Below, piece after piece: positions 48,501 to 60,768 of a stretch of DNA of 64,000 nt. Each line of letters starts with the position of its first letter. Position 1 is the stretch's first letter. The notes under the pieces were generated by a model. That model was given only the letters and a program-made list of their open reading frames with translations. It did no database searches and was not told the DNA's origin. Origin of the DNA: Orthonyx spaldingii (lineage: Eukaryota; Chordata; Aves; Passeriformes; Orthonychidae); the NCBI GenBank assembly GCA_013397795.1, contig VZTJ01000081.1, positions 127,649 to 191,648 of the forward strand, given 5' to 3'. The translations under genes were made by a program, and so were the position numbers.

Positions 48501-50089
48501 TTGCCATATTGTACGTCAATGTTTCTGTTGGCTAAGTGAAAAAGGAAGAGGACATGTCGGGCAAGGCTCTGATTCTGCAAAACACTTAAGGCCAGATTTA
48601 TAACAGAGTATTAAAAAACCTATCCTGATTCACAAAATTTAATATGACTGAAGTGCCTAAACAGGAAGCACTGTTTTGGCATTGGACATATAAACATTTT
48701 TGCAATACCTGAAGAGCCCTATTGCTTATGATGAGAGTACTGATTGATGTAAAAGTATTCACATGCAATGCAGGATCAGAGATTATGCTAAGTCTTTGCT
48801 TCTGTGTCAGTTATACTGCTGTTTTTTTAGTATAAAATAATATTTCTATAAAGTATAAAACAATAATTATTAATGCTTTAGAGTTTATAGTCTACTCATG
48901 TCATTTGCAAGAGACAAAATAGCATAATGAAATATGATTATTTGTTTGTAATTTCCATATATTTTTCTTCTTTCTTTGTGTACTTGATATTTTCTTCCTG
49001 ATGTTCCATTGTAAAACCAAATCAGAATACAAAGATAGAATTTCTTTGTCATGCAGGGGGTTGCATTCACAAAAGAAAGCTGCAGAAGGTGTTATAATGA
49101 TAAATTAAAGATAGCTCTAAAAGAAAAAAGTATGGAAGTGACAAAGCTCCAAGGAATAGCACAGTAACTTAACACATGAGAATGAAAAAGTCAGTAGTAC
49201 TAATAACAATGTGCATTTGATTTTGCAACCAACCAAATTGTTATCATCATCAAAACAGTATTAAGCCATAAGGACAAAATAATAAAGTAAAATTCATAGT
49301 GGTGGCTGCCTAAAAGGATTTAGAAGTGTCTGCCTCCCACACTTTATAAGACAATAAAAAAAAAAAAAGTTAGGAAAATAGACAAAAAACACACACAACA
49401 CAGTTAAAGACATTTTGGTTCAAATGCTGTACTACATTATTTTCCGTTACTGTCATGTTGATAGTAACTGTTCTATGTTGTAATTGGCAGACTTTTTAAA
49501 AGATATAACTATATCTTAAAAGGAAAGAAGTCAAAACTACAGAAGCTTGGCATACTTGGTCTCACAAAATGAAAGCTGAGAGGAGTACAATTACTGTACA
49601 TGACTACGGTATGAGTTCTGAAATCCTGAATGGTCAGGCTGGCCCAAGGCCAAATAAGTTGAAACTGATCCCAGATACATTTATGCGGGAGACAGGAAGA
49701 AGGTCAGTTCCAGAAGAGGGGCTTTCTGACCCTTATATTTATTGCTAGAGTCAAAAGGACAAAAAAAAAGAAAACCTGAACCAAACAACAGCCTCAACAA
49801 AGCAGCCTTAATTTGTTTCAGGATGTTTCTAGGAAATAATGAAATAATATATTTGATATGATTTGAGCTCTGTCTCATATTCCTGGTTTCTGTGTTTGAA
49901 CTAGAGCACCATATGTGGATACAGAACTACAGTGTTCCTGGCACAGCCGAGTTTCTGGTCATTGGCACTGGTTGTCCTGGCACCTGCTGCAAAGGAAAGG
50001 GCATTGGGGAATTTTCCAAAGGGTGTCAGTGATAACACAGATGCTGGAAGGAACATCATGGGGTGATGCTGTCCTGGATGTAAGAACAA
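42561..50089. other. Intergenic DNA upstream of KCTD8
   Basis: No exon, LTR or CR1 recognised. Includes a CCTT-type pyrimidine repeat (46459-46475) and background AT-rich sequence. In mammals the next genes upstream of KCTD8 are YIPF7, GUF1 and GNPDA2; I saw no trace of them here, but small exons could be missed by eye. Confidence 0.5.
46459..46475. repeat. CCTT-type tetranucleotide repeat
   Basis: CCTTCCTTTCCTTCCTTT: four pyrimidine units with one interruption. Confidence 0.75.
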
Positions 50090-50490
50090 GGAACAACTGT
50101 CAGGGCTGGAACAGTGACTAAGACACATCTGTGTAGTGATGGGTCTCTAGTCTTACTTTTATCACTGACATACACATAGAAACATTTCTTGTTGCCCTTG
50201 ATGTCCCTGGTCACATTTAATTCTGTCAGGGTGTTATCTTTCCTAACCTCATCACTGGTTGGTAGGACAGTCTCTCTGTGTCCCTCCAAGGCTATTTGTC
50301 CTTGCTTCCACCCTTTGCCTGTGCAGCCATCTTAGCCCGGGCAGCCTGTAGCAGATTCTCACTATGAAGTCACCTGTCCCTGGTCTTGGTTTCATCCTGA
50401 CCCATAAGTTTTTGTCTGGTTCCTCATCCACCCCCAGGTAGAGGTGCATGCACTCCAGCTGGTTATTGACAGAGAGTGACACCCCCTCTT
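50090..50490 (-). mobile_element. CR1 LINE ORF2 fragment: end of endonuclease domain and linker
   Basis: Minus-strand translation gives LGVDEEPDKNLWVRMKPRPG followed by TGDFIVRICYRLPG, which matches the CR1 ORF2 endonuclease region. In another frame it gives ETVLPTSDEVRKDNTLTELN and VTRDIKGNKKCFY, the linker before the reverse transcriptase. Part of the endonuclease is deleted between these blocks and the frame shifts. The copy is non-functional. Confidence 0.82.
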
Positions 50491-50498
50491 GCCCTGCA

Positions 50499-50560
50499 AG
50501 ATCACGGAGCAGATCTTCCAGGAAGCTGTGCTAAGGCACATGGAAAATAATGAGATGATT
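50499..50560 (+). mobile_element. CR1 LINE, 5' piece of a split reverse-transcriptase fragment
   Basis: CAAGATCACGGAGCAGATCT then GCTAAGGCACATGGAAAATA matches CR1 just upstream of the reverse-transcriptase core. It is interrupted at 50561 by a solo LTR and continues at 51076. It starts next to the oppositely oriented CR1 at 50490. Confidence 0.82.
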
Positions 50561-51075
50561 TAACACAGTTCCGAAGGGGGAGGTGTGGGGTGGATGGAGG
50601 CTTCTGCTTTTACCAGGAGTGTCTTGGAGGCTCCAGAAGACCACTCTGGCCAGTACAGCTGGGTACTGTGCAGACAGCCTGTCCTACCCCAGCCGGTGTC
50701 CTGGTGAGTATCCACCTCCCCCCAGCTAGATGGCTCATGCGTTACCAGGGTTCAAACAGAGGGCTCAATCGCATAGCGTTCCAGAGACACTTTATTCCAA
50801 AGGTGTCCAGAGGTGAAAGGGCCCGAATGACCTTGTGAAACCCTTGTTATAGGCCACCGGGCAGTAGGCAGGGTGCACAGGGGTGGAGACAGGGGCGGGG
50901 GGATACAGAAGGAGGGAAGGGTGGAGTGAGGAAACAGGTCAAGACCAATGAACATAGGAGAATTAACACATCCAGGTAAGGTAACCTAGGGAGAGACCAT
51001 TCACTTTCCAAGGGGTGGTTTCAAAGAGCAGAGCTGTCCCACCAACGTCCCGGGATGGGCTCAGCTACCCCAACA
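50561..51075 (-). mobile_element. Solo LTR, 515 bp, inserted in CR1
   Basis: The CR1 halves on either side are collinear. The minus strand begins TGTTGGGGTAGCTGAGCCCA. It carries a TATA-like CTATAA (50847-50852) and then an AATAAA polyadenylation signal (50791-50796) about 50 bp further on, and ends CGGAACTGTGTTA. A 6-bp target duplication with one mismatch flanks it (ATGATT at 50555-50560, GTGATT at 51076-51081). Six bases is usual for ERVK-class elements. No internal retroviral genes remain. Confidence 0.8.
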
Positions 51076-51569
51076 GTGATTGGTCATAGGTGATATGGCT
51101 TCAGTAAGGACAAATTGTTCCTGACAAATCTGATGGCTTCCTACAACAGGGTAACAGTGTTGGTGGATAAGGAAAGAGCAACTGGCATCACCTACCTGGA
51201 CTTGTGCAAAGCGTTTGACACTGTCCCACATGACATTCCTGTCTTTAAACTGGAGATGTGTGGATTTGATGGATGGACCACTTGACTGATTAGGAGCTGG
51301 TTGGATGGTCATGCTCAATGAGTTGCGGTAAAAGGCTCAAAGTCCAGTGGTGTGTGGTGTTCCTCAGGAGTCAGTATTGGGACTAGCACTGCTTAACATC
51401 TTTGTTGGAGATGTGGAAAGTGGGATTGAGTGCTCCCTCAGCAAGTTTGCTGACAGCACCAAGCTGAGTGGTGCAGTCAACACGCTGGAGGGAAGGGACC
51501 TTGACAGACTTATGAGGAACTAGATGGTCTTCAAGGTCTCTTCCAGGCCAAACCATTCTATGTGATTCA
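51076..51569 (+). mobile_element. CR1 LINE reverse-transcriptase fragment and 3' end (inactive)
   Basis: Translations in shifting frames give ITYLDLCKAFDTVPHD (51187-51234), a GVPQ-type block near 51358, and SKFADSTKLSGAVNTLEG. The last of these has FADS (51446-51457) where CR1 normally has FADD, so a catalytic aspartate is lost. A stop replaces an arginine codon after the WTT motif (about 51283). After the reverse-transcriptase core the copy jumps straight to the 3' terminus (GGTCTTCAAGGTCTCTTCCA ... CCATTCTATGTGATTC). This implies an internal deletion of the remaining ORF2 and most of the 3' UTR. Confidence 0.92.
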
Positions 51570-54500
51570 ACTTCCCCATCTCTTGTGAGACTCTCTCAAT
51601 AGCTGCTAACCCCTTCTGATTTAATATATTGAATGGGGAGGAAAGACTTCTAGAAATTATCTGAGTGCATCAGTAACTCAGTTTTTTGGGGATTGTAATG
51701 TTAGAAGAACACCTTATAGTCAGCTGACCCTATTCAAGGAAACTGAAGTCTTACCTTAATGTGGCCTAACAAATATGTACATAGAGAGGATGAAAACAAA
51801 AAGAGTAAACATTAACAAGGGTTTGGGTGGGTTTTTTGTGGTGGAAATGTGCTGTATGACAGATTAATGAGGAATTTATAGACATTAATATAGAATAATG
51901 TAAACTCAGCAATAAAAGGATGTTAAAATGAATATATAAAATGGAAAGATGTTTAACCAAGTAGATAGGAGAGTGAAAGAGCTAGTCATATGAGGAGAAG
52001 TAGAATATTATGGGCACAACTTAAATCTAGCTTAAAGAGTACATTATCTGAGCTATTAAAAATAACAGACACAGATTAAATTAAATCAGGAGAAATGTGA
52101 AATGAAAAGTCTGTGAAATAGGAAACCTGTGCCTTCCTTCAGAGCAGCAGCCATCAGGAATGAGACTACTTCATCCCTTTTTACTTTGTGGCAAAGGAGA
52201 AGACTAGAAAAATATTGTAATCCCAATTTAAATGAGCCAGCAAATTCAATGTGGAGAGGAAAAGTTTGGGATTTCCTTTCAGGTGGTCCAATCCATGCTA
52301 TGAGAAAAGGCAGAGGGGAGTCAAAACATTCACTTATGCATGCTCTCCCGTGGCTGGTTTTCATATAGTCATTGACCTACTTGTTACTTGAGTGAAAAAC
52401 AATCGTGACCTGGTCGTTCCTAAGGCTGTATTGTCATTCAGTGTTGAATATGAATTGGTCTCAGACAATAAACTAGTTACACCAATACACTGTATCTTGC
52501 CTTCTCCCAAAACAAGAGCTCAAGTGTGAAATGACTGAGTAAATTAAAAGGCATATGGAAAGGTCAAGAGAGCTATAGGAATAATGAGAGATTTTCTTAA
52601 CCTAGTCATAGATGTGAGACTCAAGTGGAAGAAATGAAGCTGCTAGCAGATATGTGGAGATAAAACACAGCCACTATTTTTCTACATCATAAGTTTCAAA
52701 ATAATTTTAGCACAAATACTGCTGAGAATGACAAATCCCACAAATATGGAGAAGGAAGCATAGAAGATGTCAAGCATAAAAGTGAAATTAAAAGAAAAAA
52801 TTGAGGTGAAACAGAGATGAGTCCTATTAAGCATGAAACCAATGTGTTTCAGGAACTAATAATTAAAATCCAATGGCTTGAAGTACTAGGGAATACAAAG
52901 ATATTTCAATTATTAAACATACTAAAGGTACTTAGTGCTTCAAGCAGGTAATAAATGTAATATAAATACCAGCACTAATAAAGCATTAACACAGAATTAA
53001 GAACATGGCCAACTAATCTTGAATTTGACTAATAAATATTGTCTTAACATTGGTTCCAGTTTTATGAAGTGTGTTAGAAATCATGAAACGTTATAGGTGT
53101 TGCTCATTTTTACTTCTGCTGGAAATTGGGATTTGAAGGATCGTATTCCTGAAGTCTTACTCTTTTTTAAATACTTTATTTCTTTTTTGTGTATGTTGCA
53201 AATGCATCTCACCCCTGCCATTGACAGCCTGTGTTCTGTCATCTCCTGGGGTCAACACAGCAAAATTACTGCTATGAGGTTGAAGTTTACCAAATAGTAG
53301 GACATAACCCCGTGCAGGTGATGCTAATAAAAAAAATTGAAACCACAACCTTAGCTAAATACAAGACCTATCTTTCTAACAACAGTTATCTACTTTTATC
53401 ATCTCAGAGATTTTTATAATGAAAAATTATCATGTAAGGCCTTCAGTTCTGTTGCAGTAACTGAATTGAGGATGGAAGCAGAAAAAAAACTTCAGTACAA
53501 CTTTGTGGATTATTTTTTCAGACTGTGACCTACATGAATAGTGACCTACATGAATACTTACATGCTTTTTCTTGGTTTAATTTGTACCTGCCTAGCTGAT
53601 GACAGGTTTTGCTGGTACGCACAAGAGGAACGTCACCATTGCAAAGTAAAATATGTCTTATTTCTAAGATGTATGATAGAAAAAGGGAATTTTTCAAAGG
53701 CACAATATGGTAAAGGAACATATTCTAACTATTTAGCCCAGAGAGTCTGCATTGCATGTAAATCATAGGAGAATTTGGCCTATGGGACCATGTTTATCAC
53801 TGGGAGAAAAAGCACATCTTCATCAGGATTACTACATAGGTAATCATACAGGCTGGTTTCATATGAGGCAAAGAGCCTGGCTGCCACCCAAGAATTTTTA
53901 CTGCATTGAAACAAAATTTGATGACAGTGCTAAATTCATATTATCTGTAGTTGAGAGCGTCCTACCTAGGAGCACACAAAACTACATTTTAACAATTATA
54001 TCCAAAGGATCAACACCTTTAAACTCTTCTACATGGAAAGAGGTAGAAACAAAATCCATTTTTTATTCTTGAAAGCTTTCCAGTTTAGTTTTATTATGGT
54101 TATATTTAATATTATCTATATTAGTTCAGTGATGATAATGAGCTCAGGACATACATCTGAATGGACACTACCCAGAGCTTACTGTTGGGGAGATGTAATA
54201 AATTATGTGTTGGACCAGATATATTCCTAACAGAGGAGTACACCAATATATTTTCATACTGATGGGTAGTAAAACTTCCTAAATAGTTAATTGAGACTAC
54301 CTGATCATTGGGAAGCATATTTCTAGAGAAGAAAGTGATTGCTTTCAATAGTGTGGAAGCCACCTTGGAAGACAGCACCTTTGTATTCCACTAATCTATA
54401 CAAATAACTGTGTAGAAACAAAAAAGGAGAATGCAGCAAATTGGATCAACAGAACAAATTTATATCTTAGAAACTTAAAAAGCAAAGAAATTGAGTGAAA

Positions 54501-57500
54501 ACCTAGCTTCCCTGAAATCAGCTGCAAAATTCTCATTTACCCTGATGGGATTTTGCCTGAGAAATCTAGAGTTAATCTCAACTAGAACTCTAATTTAAAA
54601 GAAAATAAATCTAAGTAGACAAATTCATTGTTATTATACTGCAGAACGATAATCTAAAGTCTCTACCCTGATATGAAATAACTTGCTTTCCCATTCTCAA
54701 CCTTTTCTAGACCAATGCTGGCTTGAGGGGATTTGTTACACTTGGATGAAATATGTGAGACAAAAAGCTCAATGAATCATGCAAAAAAGCAGTGAAAGTG
54801 CTAGGAGGTGTAGAGGGAAAGGTTGCCTGTTAGAGAATTAAATAGAAAGGAGAGTGGAAAGGAATAATTTTTTGAACAGTAAAAATATCACCTGAAATGA
54901 AAACCTCCAGTTCTACAAAAATGTACTCCAGAGACTTTAGGAAAAACCAGTTCTAAATGTAGTTTTTTTAATGACTTTTTTTTTAATAGATATTTATATC
55001 TGGTCTATAGCTATTAATTATGAAATCTTCCCATATTAAGAGGCAGTGCTGGGTCTGTGTATTCTTTAAATTTCACTTAAACCTTCCAAATTAGGTGTGA
55101 GATAATAAAATGCTGTGAATTTCTGTGAATAATGCCATAGAGCACATTTCTCAGTTTTTATAATGAGATTGAAATACAAGCAACTTATTTCTTCAAATGA
55201 GCATTGAAATGCTTTCTCCATGGGTCAACAATGTCCCATTGTTTTGTCATCACCTGCATGCTTTAGGCAAATATTAAATTTCCTATTCAGTTACTATACT
55301 GCATAGACTCATTATACAGAGAGTTGTCTGAGTTAGGTTACATTTATATTCAAATGACAAGTTATGATTCATATTTTAAAAGATAGTTTGATAATGTTAA
55401 ATAGCCTGATTAGAAATATATCATTATGGTATATTATGTCAACCAAATCATTATGAGGCAACATTGAGACTGCCTTTAATGTTTATCTTCAGTGACATCC
55501 AGAAACAGAGACTGAAGCCAAGCATGATCATGCTGAGAATGGAAATTTGAGTTGTCCTCATTTATAATAAACACGCCCAGCTGGGTGCACAGCTGCTAAC
55601 TAAGGAGCCAAAGCTCTAACTTCATGCTACCTTGGAGGGTCTAATTACAAACCCAACTAGACGGGCTTTCAAAACTACAAATATAGGGTCAGGATTAATT
55701 TAAGCATGATCTGGAATACTGGCAAGGTAAGACATCTAAAACAACATCATGTCACTAAGAAGTGGGGATATTTTATACAGCTCCAAAGGGCTATTAAATG
55801 AAAATAAAGTACTGTGCTTCCCGGGGTATTTAACTTCAAAGTCTTAACTGACCCAGTTTCCCTGATCTCCTTTTACAATACAATTTGGAACAAAATAAAA
55901 ATAAAAAAGAAGAAAAAGCACACCAAGGCAATCCACAGGTTCTTCTTCAAAGTGGAAGTGCAACACATAAACAGAAAAACTGGACTTTTCAGTCCAACTT
56001 ATTTAGCACATCTCATATAATAAAGAAAATCAGATAGAAAAATATAATATATGGGCCCATCTTCCTTATTCTTGTTATATAAACCAATGTTATGGTGAAC
56101 TAGGAAGCAAAACTCTCTCCATTATATTTAGATATTGTAATTTCACCACAATTTCCTGCAGTTTGGAAGATTTTAAGATAGTACAGGAAAAGGATTTCAT
56201 AAAAACTAAAAACTGAATTTTATTAGTGTGTAATGAGTTTCCAACAATCATGGACCAGTCATTCCAATGGGAGGACCCCTACTATAGAAGTCTGCAAAAG
56301 TTTTCCTTTGCTTTGTGTGCATCATAGTATTTTGACATGGGGTTTAATATCTGGCAATAAATCTGTATTTTAGATAAAATTTGTCTTCCAGGTTTGCTGA
56401 TTAAATCACTTCATTTTAAGTTTCCTCTTTCTGACCGTTTCTTATTTTTTTTTTCCATTTTTCCTACTGTAGATTGCTATTTTCCATAAACATTTAAAAA
56501 TGCAAAGTTCAATTATTATACATATGTTGTACTGTACGAAAGAGTGGGCAAACCAATTAAAATCCAAATATGTCACTTAAAGACAATAATATGAACTGAA
56601 TATATTTTGTTCAAAGAGCAAAACCTGCATGCATTCTTAATATATTGGTAACATAAATATAAATTTTTCAATCAAGTTCAAATAGAAAATTCATCAATCA
56701 AGTGATGAATGAATGGTGTAAGATGGGAACACAACAGGAGGATGTGTGAAATAAGGCACAAGAAGATCCTTTCTGTATTTTCCCTGCTATCTACCTTACC
56801 TGTTCTCCCATTCTGCAACTTTGCTGTCATTCCCTGTCTTCCCCCTAGTACTGTCTTCTCTTCTTTAAGTTTCAGGGATCTCCCACTTTTCTATGGAAGT
56901 GTCAGGAGACATACTTTAGAAGCAGCAGGTGAAAATGCTTTGTCTTGCTTCTTTGTTTAAAAAATTGGAGCAAGTTGTTGTAAGAAGGACAAATCCTTCC
57001 CCACTTCCTTTTGTACCTGCATGGAAAGGACAGTTGTCCCAGAAGAAGAAAACAAATTTCCCTTTTCTTAGCACAGACTGATAACTTCATGACGTATGCT
57101 CGGGAAGTCTGAAAAGCCAAAAGCCTTCTCAGATACTTTTTAATGCTCTTTGGGATTACTTTGTCTAGTATTTCACCAAACAGTGAGGCATGCAAAATTT
57201 CATGGAAGGAATGGGGAATTTTCTACTGTCTTGGTCCCTTGGAGCATTCTGATCACTTCTGAGTGCTTTAACTTCAACAGTTGGATGGTTCACCCATACA
57301 AGTCAGAAGTCTTGTAAGAATTCATGAAGTGCTATTGCCCACACTGTCAAACTTTCATGACTCGTAATGTGCTTTTCATGCATTCTGCTCTTGGGCAGCT
57401 GCAGAAGAACGTCACATTCAGACAAACTAAGGTAATGTTTGCATGCCAGAGCTCTGTTTAAATGTGATTTATATATCCCAAATAACTACAAATCACATCC

Positions 57501-57895
57501 AAAGGATAGCTTGATCCACATGGATTTTTGGTATGGAGATTTATAGTCATCGTGGTTTTGAAAAATGGACAGGACTAAGATAGTATGTCTAAAGTGCTTA
57601 TGTTGTTTTCCTTCATGTTATATCATCAGGTCATGGCAGACAACAGCAGAAGTTCAGTCATCTGTCTTTCAGACAATTTAAACCCTTTGCTATAACTGTC
57701 ACTTTTAGCCTCTCCAATCACAATTTTGTTTTCATTCCAAACCAGAGCTGAAGTTCAGGTACTTGTTTTAATTTGTGCAACTGTCATTAAAAGATACAAT
57801 TTTTTCTTGCAGTCTGCTTCCCAGTGTTTTTCCTTTATTACAGTTACTAAGTAAATAATTTTCTTAAACACTGTTTTAACTTCAGTTTCACTCCA
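51570..57895. other. Intergenic DNA without recognised genes
   Basis: AT-rich. An exact 16-bp tandem duplication lies at 53525-53556. Open frames at 53541-54072 (plus) and 57195-56902 (minus) have no family resemblance. Confidence 0.5.
53525..53556. repeat. Exact 16-bp tandem duplication
   Basis: GTGACCTACATGAATA is present twice head to tail with no mismatch, consistent with recent slippage. Confidence 0.95.
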
Positions 57896-57912
57896 TCTTC
57901 CTGTTCTTGCAG

Positions 57913-58050
57913 ACACCCCCTGCACATTCTGGAGTGCATTCCTGCAGCTGCCTCCACTGCTCAATGTGGGACTCCTGGAGGCTGAACACGGCTGAAGAAC
58001 ATGTGGGGAAGCACCTCCACACTCGAGCAGCTCTGATGAACAGCCTGGAA
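57913..58050 (+). other. Exon-like open segment of unknown nature
   Basis: A strong pyrimidine tract ending CTTCCTGTTCTTGCAG precedes position 57913. The following 138 bases are open (46 codons, Cys/His-rich at the start) and GC-elevated, and stop at a weak GTGAAAC donor. No protein family was recognised, and the frame runs on to a stop at 58093-58095. It could be a cryptic or noncoding-RNA exon, or chance. Confidence 0.2.
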
Positions 58051-60749
58051 GTGAAACAGTTAAATGAAGGAGAACATTATTTACCCTTCTTCTGAGATTT
58101 CTGCCATTATATTACATTACAAAAGGGTTCAGTACTCAGGAATAGATGCTGACTTGTGAGAATGCAAGGCACAGACTGAATATGCATTTGCAAATGTGTT
58201 GCATAGAATCAGAGGATAAAAGCAGGTTTAATCTTTTTTATTAATTAATCAGCTGCAAATCTGTTTTTTGTAAGTGTGTAAGGGTTCCATTATCTGCTCT
58301 CTCGGCATCAGCTTCCTATTGATATTAATGAGAATTATGTAAACTTAGTTGTGATGACATTCATTTAGTTACAGAAAAACATTGTTACAAGTAATCCGAC
58401 TGTAGTGTTCCAGGACATACATGTACCCTTTTTCATCAACAGATGTGCTTGTGGTTTACAGGAACTCTAGCTAAATATAATATAGTATTTATTTCAACAT
58501 ACAACATGGACAATCCTTTTTTCCTTGGTATGTTCAACATGTGGAACAACTTAATTCTGATTATGTGATACACCTGTACCTCATTGAAATGTTCCCATAA
58601 TGGAAATTTCATCCTATAGAAAACAGAACTATAGATGCAAAGTGGTTTTCTTCAGTGACTCATCTATTGTTACTGATTTCTAAAACTGTACATTTGTTAC
58701 TATATCTAGAGTTATAATTCCCTAACCACACCTTATACCTATGTTGTCATAAAGTTCTGCTAATTTAGAATCTTCATTTCTGCTGTAAATGGATAACTGT
58801 GTTAATTGTGCAGCAGGCTCAGATAAATTTCTACCTGTTGTTACCAGCACAGTAATGGTATAGGGAAAAAAGAACTCAAGATTGCACCAAATCCTAACTA
58901 TCCAAGTGTTTCTTGCTTATTTAATGCAGGAAATGACATCCTTATGAAATCCGTTTTGTACCCGCTGCCAGATGATATTTCTCTGGTCCATGGATGAAAG
59001 TACAGCTCTCACATTCCCTCTTTTATACAGGCATGTGTATGGCAATCTTCCATTCTGTTCTTAATCAGAGGAAAAGTCAGGCAAAAAAATGCAAAAATAA
59101 TTATCTATTTAATCACTACTGCAATGATTAAAATGTGAGGTTATAGTTAATGGTACTTTGCTAGTTTTGAAGAAGGTTGTTACAGCAGCCAAAAGACACA
59201 CACCTATATATCTATACCTGTAGAGTAGTGCCACATCTAGCAAAAACAAGCTTGATGCTGCCTGCTTCCTGGTAAAAATCCCTTTTAAATCACAATAAAA
59301 GACTAAATCCCTAGCCTAATACTTTCTGAAAAGAAAAATACAGCCTGCCAGTATCCTGCCTTAGCTGGGAGGTAGGGAAGATTTCATTCACTGTTTAGCA
59401 GTGTTTATGTCCATGCCCTTTCTGTACAGATGGAAATGTAGTGAAGCAGAAGCTATTTGGGAAATAGAAGCAGGCTGGCAAAGACTTACAGCAAGATATG
59501 AAAATAAAAGGCTCAGTCCTATTTGTTAGAAATGGCAATGCAAACTAGCTCCATATCTGGAATGAATGCTTCACTTTTTCAAGTGATGTTAGCTTGTTGG
59601 TTGTTTGTGGGGTTTTTTCCAGAGTTTCTAGTCTTGAATACTTATTAATAAGTGTTCTTAATCAAATGGCTGGTTTATATTTAAATTACATAGGAATGGA
59701 TAGATGACTAAGGAGGAAGAAAACTAAGGTGTCAAATTACTGTGCCTCAAGGTTTGTTGAACTTTTTTAAAGACTGTTTAATGTGCCAATGTCAGTGCTG
59801 GCTTCTAGCATGTATTCTTCTGGCTCCTGTACTAGTAAATGAGTTTGATGTCTCCTGAGGGATTGACACAGTATGACCTTGGATAAGAGGGGATATTTTT
59901 TTATTAAATATAGGATATCTCTGCAGTCTTTCAGAAGTGTGTGTTTCAAAATATTGGAAATAATAATTGAAATAATTACTCATGCCCAAATATACATAGA
60001 TACTTTTTCTGGAAGGCTAAACAAATCATGGATCCATAAAACAAGGGCAAGAAGAAAACCCTCAGACTCCTCTACACAGATCTGAAGTCTTGAAGTCAGT
60101 GCTTAGAAAAGGCAGCTGAGCTTGACAGGAAGGCAAGAAACAAAAGAAAATACATGGACATGCTCCAATCCCCAAGGTATCAATTCCTCTGCCCCTCCTC
60201 CACCTTACTTGTACTGCCAGAAGGCTTACCCTTGTGCACTGCACTGTAGTGCTGATCCAGGACTCACACTGCTTTTTTCCAGAGGAGAGCCTACTTAAGA
60301 GAGGCTGCCTTTGCCCCTGGCACAGAAACTCTTCTCATCCGCTTAGAAAAAGTGAAGGGTTAATCTGAAGTAGTTAAAGCAGTCATCCTATTTAATTTAA
60401 AACAAGATGAAAAGCAAAATGAACAGAGAGTGAGGCATGTGGTTTAGAATAGAATATCTCTGGAGTCCCTAAAGCCCTTCACAATTAAAACATCATGACA
60501 GATTTTAGTATTTTGGAATCTTTCCCTTTTACTACTTCCAGAAAAAACCTTGATATTCAATATCAGGAAAAGTTTATAGGTAGTCTAATCTGTCCCATGC
60601 CAGGACTATGTTCACTGGTATTATGCCAGTCTTCTAGCCACCCCCAGAGCAGCAGCTTGTTTCTTGTTTTTCCTCTTAGTCAAGGAGAGTGTTTTACTGG
60701 CACGAATAGTATGAAAGAAATACTGCAGTACTTTCTGTGGAGGCCAGCC

Positions 60750-60768
60750 AAAAAAAAAAAAAAAAAAA
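60750..60768. repeat. A19 homopolymer followed by purine-rich tract
   Basis: Nineteen consecutive A, then a GA-rich stretch to about 60840. This looks like simple-sequence DNA; no retroposed gene was recognised upstream of it. Confidence 0.9.

Noticed and set aside
53541..54072. Two consecutive plus-strand open frames of 75 and 106 codons
   Set aside because: Composition matches background, they overlap without a plausible start or splice context, and no family resemblance was found.
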